From positions 1-12,774 of the forward strand of contig DAIDTL010000016.1 in NCBI GenBank assembly GCA_027457225.1: a DNA stretch of 12,774 bases, given 5' to 3'. Both the position numbers and the translations under genes were made by a program. This document shows, in pieces, positions 6,628 through 11,770 of the stretch. The first letter of the stretch is position 1. Each line of letters starts with the position of its first letter. Under the pieces are notes generated by a model. That model searched no databases and was not told where the DNA came from. It worked only from the letters and a program-made list of their open reading frames with translations. The DNA is from Ferrovaceae bacterium. GTDB lineage: Bacteria; Pseudomonadota; Gammaproteobacteria; Burkholderiales; Ferrovaceae.

Positions 6628-6748
6628 CACGCAGATACCGCCGTACCGTGTTCCTGGAAATGCCCAGTCGTTTTGAAATCCTTCGCAGAGAGAGGCGGTC
6701 ACGCAGATGCCAGCGTCGAATAATGCTCAATGTCGCCACGTCAATCAC
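6626..6748 (-). pseudogene. istA: Truncated IS21-family IstA transposase (N-terminal fragment)
   Basis: On the minus strand, a GTG at 6748 preceded by AGGA opens a frame beginning VIDVATLSIIRRWHLRD, followed by SLRRISKRLGISRNTVRRYL. This is the characteristic N-terminal DNA-binding helix-turn-helix of IS21-family IstA. The similarity stops at about RYLRATEA (around 6617-6630), where the frame runs into the antisense of the DGR VR. About 41 codons of a protein normally near 400-500 aa remain, so it is non-functional, and no istB is present. The fragment abuts the stop codon of the DGR target. The element was presumably inserted or recombined there and then lost most of its length. Confidence 0.8.
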
Positions 6749-6759
6749 TCCTAATTCTC

Positions 6760-6780
6760 CCTGCTCAAAGATTGAGCAGG
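6760..6780. repeat. Perfect inverted repeat upstream of the istA remnant
   Basis: CCTGCTCAA (6760-6768) and TTGAGCAGG (6772-6780) form a perfect 9-bp stem with a 3-base centre, 11 bases before the istA GTG. It belongs to the leader of the old insertion sequence and could be a regulatory site or hairpin for transposase expression. It is also close enough to act as a partial transcription barrier after the DGR target, although no T-run follows. Confidence 0.6.
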
Positions 6781-6792
6781 AAAGTGTCACAC

Positions 6793-6849
6793 GTGGGTCA
6801 ATATTCGATGCAAATTACCCCTTAAGGTGGGTCAGATTTCGGTGCAAAA
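6793..6849. mobile_element. IS21-type end repeats (left-end remnant)
   Basis: Two imperfect direct repeats of 23 bases, 6793-6815 and 6827-6849, both start GTGGGTCA and continue with TTCGATGCAAA or TTCGGTGCAAA; they differ at five positions. Short multiple repeats at the ends are typical of IS21-family elements, where IstA binds them, and they sit in the expected place upstream of istA. The outer end of the element is probably near 6850-6855, but I cannot fix the tip or a target duplication. Confidence 0.6.
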
Positions 6850-6858
6850 CAACATGCT

Positions 6859-6887
6859 TTGCGATCTACCGTTCTTCAAGATCGCAA
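6859..6887. repeat. Inverted repeat between the IS remnant and the toxin-antitoxin promoter
   Basis: TTGCGATC (6859-6866) and GATCGCAA (6880-6887) form a perfect 8-bp stem with a 13-base loop. No T-run follows, so a terminator role is not supported. The rest of 6888-6983 shows no gene or recognisable element. Confidence 0.4.
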
Positions 6888-6983
6888 GTATGCAGGGTGG
6901 AGGCGCTGAAGGGTTGATTCTTGAATCGGACGACGGTCTGAGAGTTCTCTGCGCGTCTCGGCCCGTTGTATTCTGAAAAAGTC

Positions 6984-7012
6984 TTGATAGGTACGGCCAA
7001 CTGCCGTACAAT
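6984..7012 (+). promoter_or_regulatory. Sigma-70 promoter of the toxin-antitoxin operon
   Basis: TTGATA (6984-6989), a 17-base spacer and TACAAT (7007-7012) give a near-consensus sigma-70 promoter. Transcription would start near 7019, giving a very short leader before the AGGAGG ribosome site at 7021-7026 and the ATG at 7035. Confidence 0.78.
6991..7009. promoter_or_regulatory. Putative operator of the toxin-antitoxin operon
   Basis: GTACGGC (6991-6997) and GCCGTAC (7003-7009) form a perfect 7-bp inverted repeat with a 5-base centre. It fills the spacer and overlaps the -10 box. Ribbon-helix-helix antitoxins such as DUF1778/TacA proteins bind palindromes of this kind and repress their own promoter with the toxin as co-repressor. 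Binding here is inferred from position. Confidence 0.65.
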
Positions 7013-7034
7013 ATTTGTATAGGAGGATATCGCC

Positions 7035-7316
7035 ATGTCAAAAGCCATTTCTAGCGCCCGTCTTGAAGCCCGAATCAGTCCTGATCTACATACCATGGTC
7101 AAGCGGGCTTCTGAGCTTCAAGGACGCACCATGACCGATTTCGTGGTGGCCGCAGTGCAAGAGGCCGCACAGCAAGCCATCGAGCAGGCCGAAGTGATTC
7201 GATTGTCTTTGGCCGATCAGGAATGTTTCGCGCGGGCGCTATTGTCGCCACCAAAGGCTTCACCAGCACTTAAGCGCGCTTTCGCACGCCGCAAGAAGCT
7301 GGTAGCTGCTGCGTGA
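7035..7316 (+). CDS. DUF1778 (TacA-type) antitoxin
   Basis: A 93-aa protein with an N-terminal ribbon-helix-helix region (about 5-50: SARLEARISPDLHTMVKRAS, then GRTMTDFVVAAVQEAA). A C-terminal toxin-binding tail ends ARALLSPPKASPALKRAFARR, a pattern typical of DUF1778 antitoxins. It neutralises the downstream acetyltransferase toxin and represses the operon through its DNA-binding domain. The ribosome site AGGAGG lies 8 bases before the ATG. The gene overlaps the toxin by four bases (GTGA, 7313-7316), the usual coupled arrangement. Confidence 0.92.
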   Translation: MSKAISSARLEARISPDLHTMVKRASELQGRTMTDFVVAAVQEAAQQAIEQAEVIRLSLADQECFARALLSPPKASPALKRAFARRKKLVAAA

Positions 7317-7813
7317 GTAGTACACCCTTTCGCGTCACGCGACTCGATGCGACTCACGATCGTACGACATTCAACAGCGGCTCCAGAGCGTTGGACAGAT
7401 ATTTTCAGCAGCAGGTTACGCAAGACATTCGCCGCAGGGTGACGGCTTGCTTTGTCGCCCTTACTGGTGAGCTGCGCATCGCTGGCTACTATACCTTGGC
7501 ATCGGCAAGCCTGCTGCTGTCTGACCTACCTGCAACCATCGGCAAGAAACTACCACGCTACCCTTCGGTTCCGGCTGTGCGCATGGGGCGGTTGGCCGTC
7601 GATCAGGACTTCAAGGGGCAAGGGCTCGGTGGTGCACTGTTGGCTGACGCACTGGAGCGTTCCGTCAACTCGGATATTGCAGCCTACGCCCTGGTCGTTG
7701 ATGCAAAAGACGAAGCGGCGGCAGACTTCTACCGGCATCATGATTTCATTGCATTGCCGAATCAATCCTTGACGCTATTCCTTCCGCTGGCGACAGTACG
7801 CAAATTGATTTAA
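7313..7813 (+). CDS. GNAT-family (TacT-type) acetyltransferase toxin
   Basis: A 166-aa GNAT acetyltransferase of the kind that acetylates the amino group of aminoacyl-tRNA and blocks translation. Visible features are the N-terminal segment HDRTTFNSGSRALDRYFQQQ, the core VRMGRLAVDQDFKGQGLGGALL (88-110) with the acetyl-CoA-binding motif QGLGGA, and Tyr140 in ADFYRHHDFIAL, the position of the catalytic tyrosine in TacT/AtaT proteins. Length is normal and I see no disruption. The GTG start overlaps the antitoxin stop and has no good ribosome site of its own, so translation depends on coupling. Which charged tRNA it prefers cannot be read from sequence. Confidence 0.92.
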   Translation: MSSTPFRVTRLDATHDRTTFNSGSRALDRYFQQQVTQDIRRRVTACFVALTGELRIAGYYTLASASLLLSDLPATIGKKLPRYPSVPAVRMGRLAVDQDFKGQGLGGALLADALERSVNSDIAAYALVVDAKDEAAADFYRHHDFIALPNQSLTLFLPLATVRKLI

Positions 7814-7824
7814 CACCTGCTTCA

Positions 7825-7863
7825 TTCTTTGGCGTTTGACCATCGCACGAAAGAACTTTTTTT
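7825..7863 (+). terminator. Weak candidate terminator after the toxin gene
   Basis: TTCTTT (7825-7830) and AAAGAA (7850-7855) form a 6-bp AT-rich stem with a long loop, followed by a run of seven T (7857-7863). The T-run is convincing, the stem is weak. It lies 12 bases after the toxin stop. Confidence 0.35.
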
Positions 7864-8229
7864 ATCAACATCTGATCAGATCCATATCGGGGCTGGGTAT
7901 CTGGAGGCTATGTGTCGATATGATACCCAAATGGGAATAACCTGAAAGCGCCAGCCGAGTTTGTTAGACGGCCGAAGCACAGGCCAGAGTTATTGCTGTG
8001 CGGGAAAAGAATTTACCTGCGCGGCTTGAATACGTCGGTCATTCAAGCCTTCGTACCGGCATGGGAGGAACATGATTGGCGGTGGCAAGCCCCAGTCGGT
8101 AGTGCCAGTAGGCCCAGGGGCGTTCGCTGAACTGTCCAATTTCGGCATGGGTTACAGCTCAGCAAAACGGACAGATGTACGATACCTGGCAGGCCAGAAG
8201 AATCTAAGATGACTAGACATTTCAAAATC
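7864..8229. other. Gene-free stretch between convergent genes
   Basis: About 365 bases lie between the toxin gene and the end of the minus-strand regulator. I find no open frame with recognisable family features, no tRNA and no convincing terminator. A short stem GCACAG/CTGTGC occurs around 7977-8001. Frames with residual protein-like text exist on both strands near 8040-8215 but match nothing I know. It may be decayed sequence left by the accessory insertion. Confidence 0.4.
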
Positions 8230-9606
8230 TTATGCATTATTGGCAACACCATATTGCTTCAAACGTTTCCACAAAGTGGTGCGTGACATGCCCAGCTTTT
8301 CTGCCGCAGTGCTTTTGTTGCCGTTCGCCTCGGTGAGCGCTGCGAGAATAATCTCCTTTTCGCGTTCCGCTGCCGAGCCACGATAATAGCTTGTAAGCAA
8401 CGCATTATTTTTACTCTCTAAGGTACTTGTGGCTGGCGTTGCATCACGCATCTCAACCGGAAAATGACGCGGTAAAATTAGCGTTCCATCGGAGTGCACC
8501 AGCGCGTACTCCAGTGCATTGACCAACTCGCGCACATTGCCTGGCCACTCATAACTAAGCAACAATTCCGTCACTTGGGTGGACAATGTGACTTCTTCAC
8601 GCTTATAGCGTCTTACCAGGCCGGCAAGAATGGCACTTGCAATAAGTGGAATATCCTCGCAGCGTTCACGCAAGGAAGGTACACGCAGTGGCAGCACGTG
8701 CAGACGGTAATATAGGTCAGAACGGAAGGCACCATTCTTTAGCAGGGCTGATAAATCGCGATGGGTAGCGGCGATAATTCGCACATCCACTTTGCGGGGG
8801 TGGTTTTCGCCCAAGCGCACCACTTCTTTTTCTTGCAACACACGCAGCAATTTCACCTGTATACCCAGCGGCACTTCACCGATTTCATCCAGTAACAATG
8901 TGCCGCCATTGGCGGCTTCAAAGCGCCCGGGTCGGTCGGTTGTAGCACCAGTAAAGGCATTCTTACTGTGACCAAACAGTTCAGCCTCAAGCAAATTTTC
9001 CGGCAAGGCGGCGCAATGCACTTGCAGATAAGGTTTTTTGGCGCGGCTGGAATTGTCGTGTATTGCTTGTGCCACGAGTTCCTTGCCGGATCCCGTTTCA
9101 CCGGTGATCAGCACATTGGCATCACTTGCTGCTGACAGCAGAATTTCGCGAAACAATATTTGCATGGCATGGCTATGCCCTACCAAATTACCCATGCGCA
9201 AACGCTGCCCGGCAATTTCCTCCAGCTGCACTTCACGGGTGCGGTTGCGCAATACGACCGCACAATGTGTCTGCGATTTGTCTGCAAGCAGTGCCGTAGC
9301 CCACATATGCAGTGGCACGAGCGTCCCGTCCGGACGTGCAAACACAATATCTTGTATCAGCTTGTTTTCTTTCGTGGTACCTGCCATCAGTGAACATTTT
9401 CCACTTACCTCGCAGGTGTGCGCACAAGGGGTGGCGGGAAACAGGCCCGGACAGCTCTTGCCCACAACATCAACTTGCTTGCGTCCTATCATGAGTGCCG
9501 CAGCTTGATTGATTGCAACGACATTGCGTTGCTCATCTAAAAACAACACGCCTTCTTCTAACTTTTCCAAAGCTGAATTCAAATTTTTTAAAGAAATGGT
9601 ATTCAT
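8230..9606 (-). CDS. Sigma-54-dependent transcriptional activator with N-terminal PAS domain
   Basis: A 458-aa enhancer-binding protein. The N-terminal PAS domain (about 8-125) carries four cysteines at 52, 61, 65 and 71 (spacing C-X8-C-X3-C-X5-C), suggesting a metal, iron-sulfur or redox sensor. The AAA+ domain (about 138-375) has Walker A GETGSGKE (169-176), the sigma-54 contact loop reading NAFTGA (216-221) instead of GAFTGA, Walker B GGTLLLDE (234-241), and arginines in FRSDLYYRL (294-302). A Fis-type helix-turn-helix lies at 430-452 (NKSTAAEKLGMSRTTLWKRL). There is no receiver domain, so it is not a phosphorelay response regulator. It diverges from the exported repeat protein at 9813, which has a -24/-12 promoter, and an inverted repeat lies in the shared region. 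It most likely activates that gene in response to a redox or metal cue; the cue is inferred. Confidence 0.93.
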   Translation of the reverse strand: MNTISLKNLNSALEKLEEGVLFLDEQRNVVAINQAAALMIGRKQVDVVGKSCPGLFPATPCAHTCEVSGKCSLMAGTTKENKLIQDIVFARPDGTLVPLHMWATALLADKSQTHCAVVLRNRTREVQLEEIAGQRLRMGNLVGHSHAMQILFREILLSAASDANVLITGETGSGKELVAQAIHDNSSRAKKPYLQVHCAALPENLLEAELFGHSKNAFTGATTDRPGRFEAANGGTLLLDEIGEVPLGIQVKLLRVLQEKEVVRLGENHPRKVDVRIIAATHRDLSALLKNGAFRSDLYYRLHVLPLRVPSLRERCEDIPLIASAILAGLVRRYKREEVTLSTQVTELLLSYEWPGNVRELVNALEYALVHSDGTLILPRHFPVEMRDATPATSTLESKNNALLTSYYRGSAAEREKEIILAALTEANGNKSTAAEKLGMSRTTLWKRLKQYGVANNA

Positions 9607-9623
9607 TGTATTTTCCAGATGTT

Positions 9624-9644
9624 CAGTATGAACGCATCATACTG
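9624..9644. promoter_or_regulatory. Putative activator-binding site (UAS) in the divergent region
   Basis: CAGTATGA (9624-9631) and TCATACTG (9637-9644) form a perfect 8-bp inverted repeat with a 5-base centre. It lies 67 bases upstream of the -24 element at 9711, a usual distance for a sigma-54 enhancer site. It is also just downstream of the predicted start of the regulator's own transcript, so it could mediate autoregulation. Flanking GTTCA and TGAAC add further dyad symmetry. Confidence 0.6.
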
Positions 9645-9668
9645 TTTATATTGAACGTTTGCAATACA

Positions 9669-9697
9669 ATATAAAATAATAACTGCATGAATATCAA
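9669..9697 (-). promoter_or_regulatory. Candidate sigma-70 promoter of the sigma-54 activator gene
   Basis: Read on the minus strand, TTGATA (9697-9692), a 17-base spacer and TTATAT (9674-9669) form a fair sigma-70 promoter. Its start near 9662 would give a leader of about 55 bases containing the inverted repeat at 9624-9644. The region is AT-rich, so chance similarity is possible. Confidence 0.4.
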
Positions 9698-9710
9698 TAG
9701 GATACGATTT

Positions 9711-9724
9711 GGCACGGTTAGTGC
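9711..9724 (+). promoter_or_regulatory. Sigma-54 (-24/-12) promoter of the exported repeat protein
   Basis: TTGGCACGGTTAGTGCTTTT has the invariant GG (9711-9712) and GC (9723-9724) separated by exactly ten bases, with TGGCACG matching the -24 consensus. Transcription would begin near 9736, about 77 bases before the ATG at 9813. The neighbouring divergent activator is of the sigma-54 type, which supports the assignment. Confidence 0.8.
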
Positions 9725-9812
9725 TTTTTAAATCGCATAAACGAGAGCATGAATGAATCGTTTTGTTAGGACTGCAGAAAATTTTACTTACTTTTAAATA
9801 AGGGGACTCATT

Positions 9813-10253
9813 ATGAAAACGCGCATCTTGGCAACTATCATCGTCGGCATTTTGGCAACTTCGGCTGCACAAGCGGAAGCGGCTTTTTCAACCAACGACC
9901 TTGATACGATTTATTCAGGGCTGAGGTCCCGTGATGTGGACAAAACCAGTCACAACACGGCACCAGCACAATGGCAACAACCTGCCGGGCATGAATCAAC
10001 GTGCGATTGGCGTGCGGCTAATAATAATATTAATGTTCCAAAAACTGCTTACGCTGCAGCGGGAAACTCTAATTACTTCGCGCAAGCAAATTCGCGATAT
10101 GTGTGTGTAGCGGCTGAGCATAAATCAACGTGCAGCTGGCGTGCAGTCAATAATGATATTAACGTTCCCGGAGCTGCTTACACTACAGAGGGAAGCTCTG
10201 ATTACCTCGCTCCAGCGAATCTGCAATATGCGTGTGGTTTTCCAATGAAATGA
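9813..10253 (+). CDS. Small exported two-repeat cysteine protein of unknown function
   Basis: A 146-aa protein with a clear signal peptide (MKTRILATIIVGILATSAAQA, then EA). AGGGGA lies about 7 bases before the ATG. After an acidic/polar stretch (about 24-58) come two similar units, residues 61-99 and 104-142. Each starts STC-[DS]-W-R-A, continues NNxINVPxxAY and GxSxYxAxANxxYxC, and has two cysteines 34 residues apart (64/98 and 107/141), consistent with one disulfide per unit. I do not recognise the family and assign no function. It follows a -24/-12 promoter and diverges from a PAS/sigma-54 activator, so it is probably an inducible periplasmic or extracellular protein and perhaps the activator's main target. 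A hairpin follows at 10278-10297. Confidence 0.85.
   Translation: MKTRILATIIVGILATSAAQAEAAFSTNDLDTIYSGLRSRDVDKTSHNTAPAQWQQPAGHESTCDWRAANNNINVPKTAYAAAGNSNYFAQANSRYVCVAAEHKSTCSWRAVNNDINVPGAAYTTEGSSDYLAPANLQYACGFPMK
9990..10247 (+). repeat. Two tandem 129-bp imperfect repeats inside the exported protein gene
   Basis: Copy one starts at 9990 and copy two at 10119, with a 129-base (43-codon) period. Shared blocks include AATCAACGTGC, CTGGCGTGC or TTGGCGTGC, and GATATTAACGTTCC or AATATTAATGTTCC. They encode the two cysteine-bounded units and reflect an internal duplication with moderate divergence. Confidence 0.8.
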
Positions 10254-10277
10254 GGGAGCCGACGAATGTCGCTGTTC

Positions 10278-10297
10278 AGCGGGGCATGTGCTCCGCT
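10278..10297 (+). terminator. Hairpin after the exported protein gene, possible terminator
   Basis: AGCGGGGCA (10278-10286) pairs with TGCTCCGCT (10289-10297) with one G:T and a tiny centre. It lies 25 bases after the stop. No T-run follows, so termination is plausible but unproven. A second short palindrome, ATCCTGG-G-CCAGGAT (10378-10392), touches the stop of the convergent hemolysin III gene. Confidence 0.4.
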
Positions 10298-10391
10298 ACC
10301 AAATGGTGGCCGCCTGGTTTTTGGCCAAAACGAAGTGTTGAGGCTGTTCAGTGGAATTGGGATCTAGGACAACGTCCATCCTGGGCCAGGA

Positions 10392-11036
10392 TCACGCCGC
10401 GTAACTTAGCACCGCGAAGAAGTGACAACCGGTGCCGATAACGACGAAGCCGTGCCACACCGCATGCGCATACCGCAACCGGGAATCCAGCATGAAGAAC
10501 ACGACCCCCGTTGTGTATGCAAGTCCGCCGGCCACGAGCAATGCGACTCCTGGCGGGGGCACGCGTTCGACAAGCGGTACGGCCGCGATCAACACAAGCC
10601 AGCCCATGAGGAGATAGAGCCCCGTTGAAAGCCAGGGATGCGACAAGCGATTGAACACTTTCAGCGTGACGCCTATTATCGCAATCAACCACACTAGCCC
10701 GAACAACGTCCAACCCCAGGGGCCGGCCAACGCACCCAGCGCGAACGGGGTATAGCTGCCCGCGATGAAAATATAGATTGCACCGTGATCAAGCTTCAAG
10801 ATTACGCGTTTGGCGCGGCCTACCGGCAAAGCGTGATAGAGCGTCGAAGTGAGATAGAGCAACACCATCGTCGTCGCAAACACACTCGCCCCAACGACAT
10901 TGATGGCGCCGAAATGACGCGCCGCGGCGATCAGGAATGGGACTGCCACGATGGTTGCCAGCAGTGCCACGCCATGACTTACGCTGTTGGCGATTTCCTC
11001 GCCCAGGCTTTGTGGACGTTCAATCATGACTTGCAT
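10392..11036 (-). CDS. Hemolysin III / PAQR-family membrane protein
   Basis: A 214-aa protein with about seven membrane segments. Family signatures are SLGEEIANSVSHGVALL at the N-terminus, STLYHALP (about 64-71), LDHGAIYIFIAGSYTPF (about 82-98) and a terminal HAVWHGFVVIGTGCHFF. The conserved histidines and aspartate of the PAQR/HlyIII metal-binding site are all present. Despite the name, most bacterial members are housekeeping membrane proteins of uncertain role, with hydrolase or lipid-homeostasis functions proposed. The start could be the ATG at 11036 or 11027; neither has a strong ribosome site. It lies 40 bases downstream of the HiPIP-like gene on the same strand, so the two may be co-transcribed. 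Confidence 0.93.
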   Translation of the reverse strand: MQVMIERPQSLGEEIANSVSHGVALLATIVAVPFLIAAARHFGAINVVGASVFATTMVLLYLTSTLYHALPVGRAKRVILKLDHGAIYIFIAGSYTPFALGALAGPWGWTLFGLVWLIAIIGVTLKVFNRLSHPWLSTGLYLLMGWLVLIAAVPLVERVPPPGVALLVAGGLAYTTGVVFFMLDSRLRYAHAVWHGFVVIGTGCHFFAVLSYAA

Positions 11037-11076
11037 TCTTCTGCCCGGATGCCTTTGCGGAAATTATGGCTCGTAA

Positions 11077-11382
11077 TTACTTGGATTTGGCAACGAAGCC
11101 CAGGCAGTATCCATTCGGCACAATTTCATCATCACCAGGATACAGCCTGCAGCCATGGACAGCACCGTTGTCGGTGGGCTTGTTTTTGTTGGGGATAAAA
11201 TTCATGCAATTACTGCCCCGTTTGTCCCCATTGGGGTAATTCTGAAACTTTAGGGCAGTGCGTACGGACGTATTTTGATGCGCAAAGGCGCTGGTATTGA
11301 ACCCAATCATCGGCGCAGCAGCCAAGGCAACACTACCCATCTTGAGCAACTGACGGCGCGATTCTTTGACATTGTCTTCCAT
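11077..11382 (-). CDS. Tat-exported high-potential iron-sulfur protein (HiPIP)-like protein lacking one cluster cysteine
   Basis: A 101-aa protein. A twin-arginine signal (SRRQLLKMGSVALAAAPMIG, residues 8-27) fits export of a folded cofactor protein. The mature part resembles HiPIP: ALKFQNYPNGDKRGSNCMNFIP, then HGCRLYPGDDEIVPNGYCLGF. HiPIPs bind a [4Fe-4S] cluster through C-x2-C...C...C. Here cysteines are at 59, 78 and 93, but the first of the CxxC pair is Gly56 (codon GGC, one base from TGC). Either it binds an altered cluster or a non-Cys ligand, or it is impaired. HiPIPs carry electrons in the periplasm, and this one diverges from a Cyc2-like cytochrome-porin, which fits an iron-oxidation electron path (inference). 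Confidence 0.8.
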   Translation of the reverse strand: MEDNVKESRRQLLKMGSVALAAAPMIGFNTSAFAHQNTSVRTALKFQNYPNGDKRGSNCMNFIPNKNKPTDNGAVHGCRLYPGDDEIVPNGYCLGFVAKSK

Positions 11383-11770
11383 GTTGTAACTCCCACCAGA
11401 TTAATTGATTTTTACCATGAGCGAGATGGGCTTGACACATAATTTTTGGTTTTGTTGGCCGCTACCTGCGACGGCCAGCCGAATCATAAAGGCGTTGATC
11501 GGCAGACCGTGGACAAAAGCGTATCACCTAGAAATTGAGATTGTCAAAAGGGGTATCCGAAAATACTATCCGATTTCAAGCCTGTCTGGAATGATTTTAG
11601 AGTACGCCCAGTTTGAAATTTCTTGAGCCAAATCAAGTCATTCATTCCGGCGTCCATATTAGAGTCCAGGCACGGTCAGCACATTAAATTGATTAAGGTT
11701 TGTACGACGCGCCCGCATTAAGCAGGCGCCCAGGGTTCCGCTTCAAATAAAAATCTGGAGGAGTTTTGAC
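11383..11770. other. Divergent intergenic region between the HiPIP-like and cytochrome-porin genes
   Basis: About 388 bases should hold both promoters. I see no convincing -35/-10 pair. A stem GCGCC (11709-11713) with GGCGC (11725-11729), extended by two further pairs across a mismatch, lies in the probable leader of the cytochrome-porin gene. An open frame at 11405-11626 has no family features and is not called. Confidence 0.5.

Noticed and set aside
6626..6652. Stem-loop after VR as the DGR homing hairpin
   Set aside because: Only six pairs including a G:T with a 15-base loop, inside sequence derived from the IS21 remnant; not better than chance.
6480..6917. 145-codon plus-strand frame running from VR through the IS remnant
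   Set aside because: Out of frame with the target domain and antisense to the istA fragment; arginine/serine-rich shadow translation.
7977..8001. Small GCACAG/CTGTGC stem as a regulatory RNA or attachment site
   Set aside because: Six pairs with a 13-base loop and no supporting promoter, repeat partner or integrase nearby.
8043..8252. 69-codon minus-strand open frame after the sigma-54 activator
   Set aside because: Overlaps the activator's end in another frame, with no ribosome site, domain or recognisable similarity.
9038..9508. 156-codon plus-strand frame opposite the activator
   Set aside because: Antisense shadow of the PAS/AAA+ coding region, without start context or similarity.
11405..11626. 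73-codon plus-strand open frame in the divergent region
   Set aside because: No ribosome site and no family features; it lies where promoters of both divergent genes are expected.
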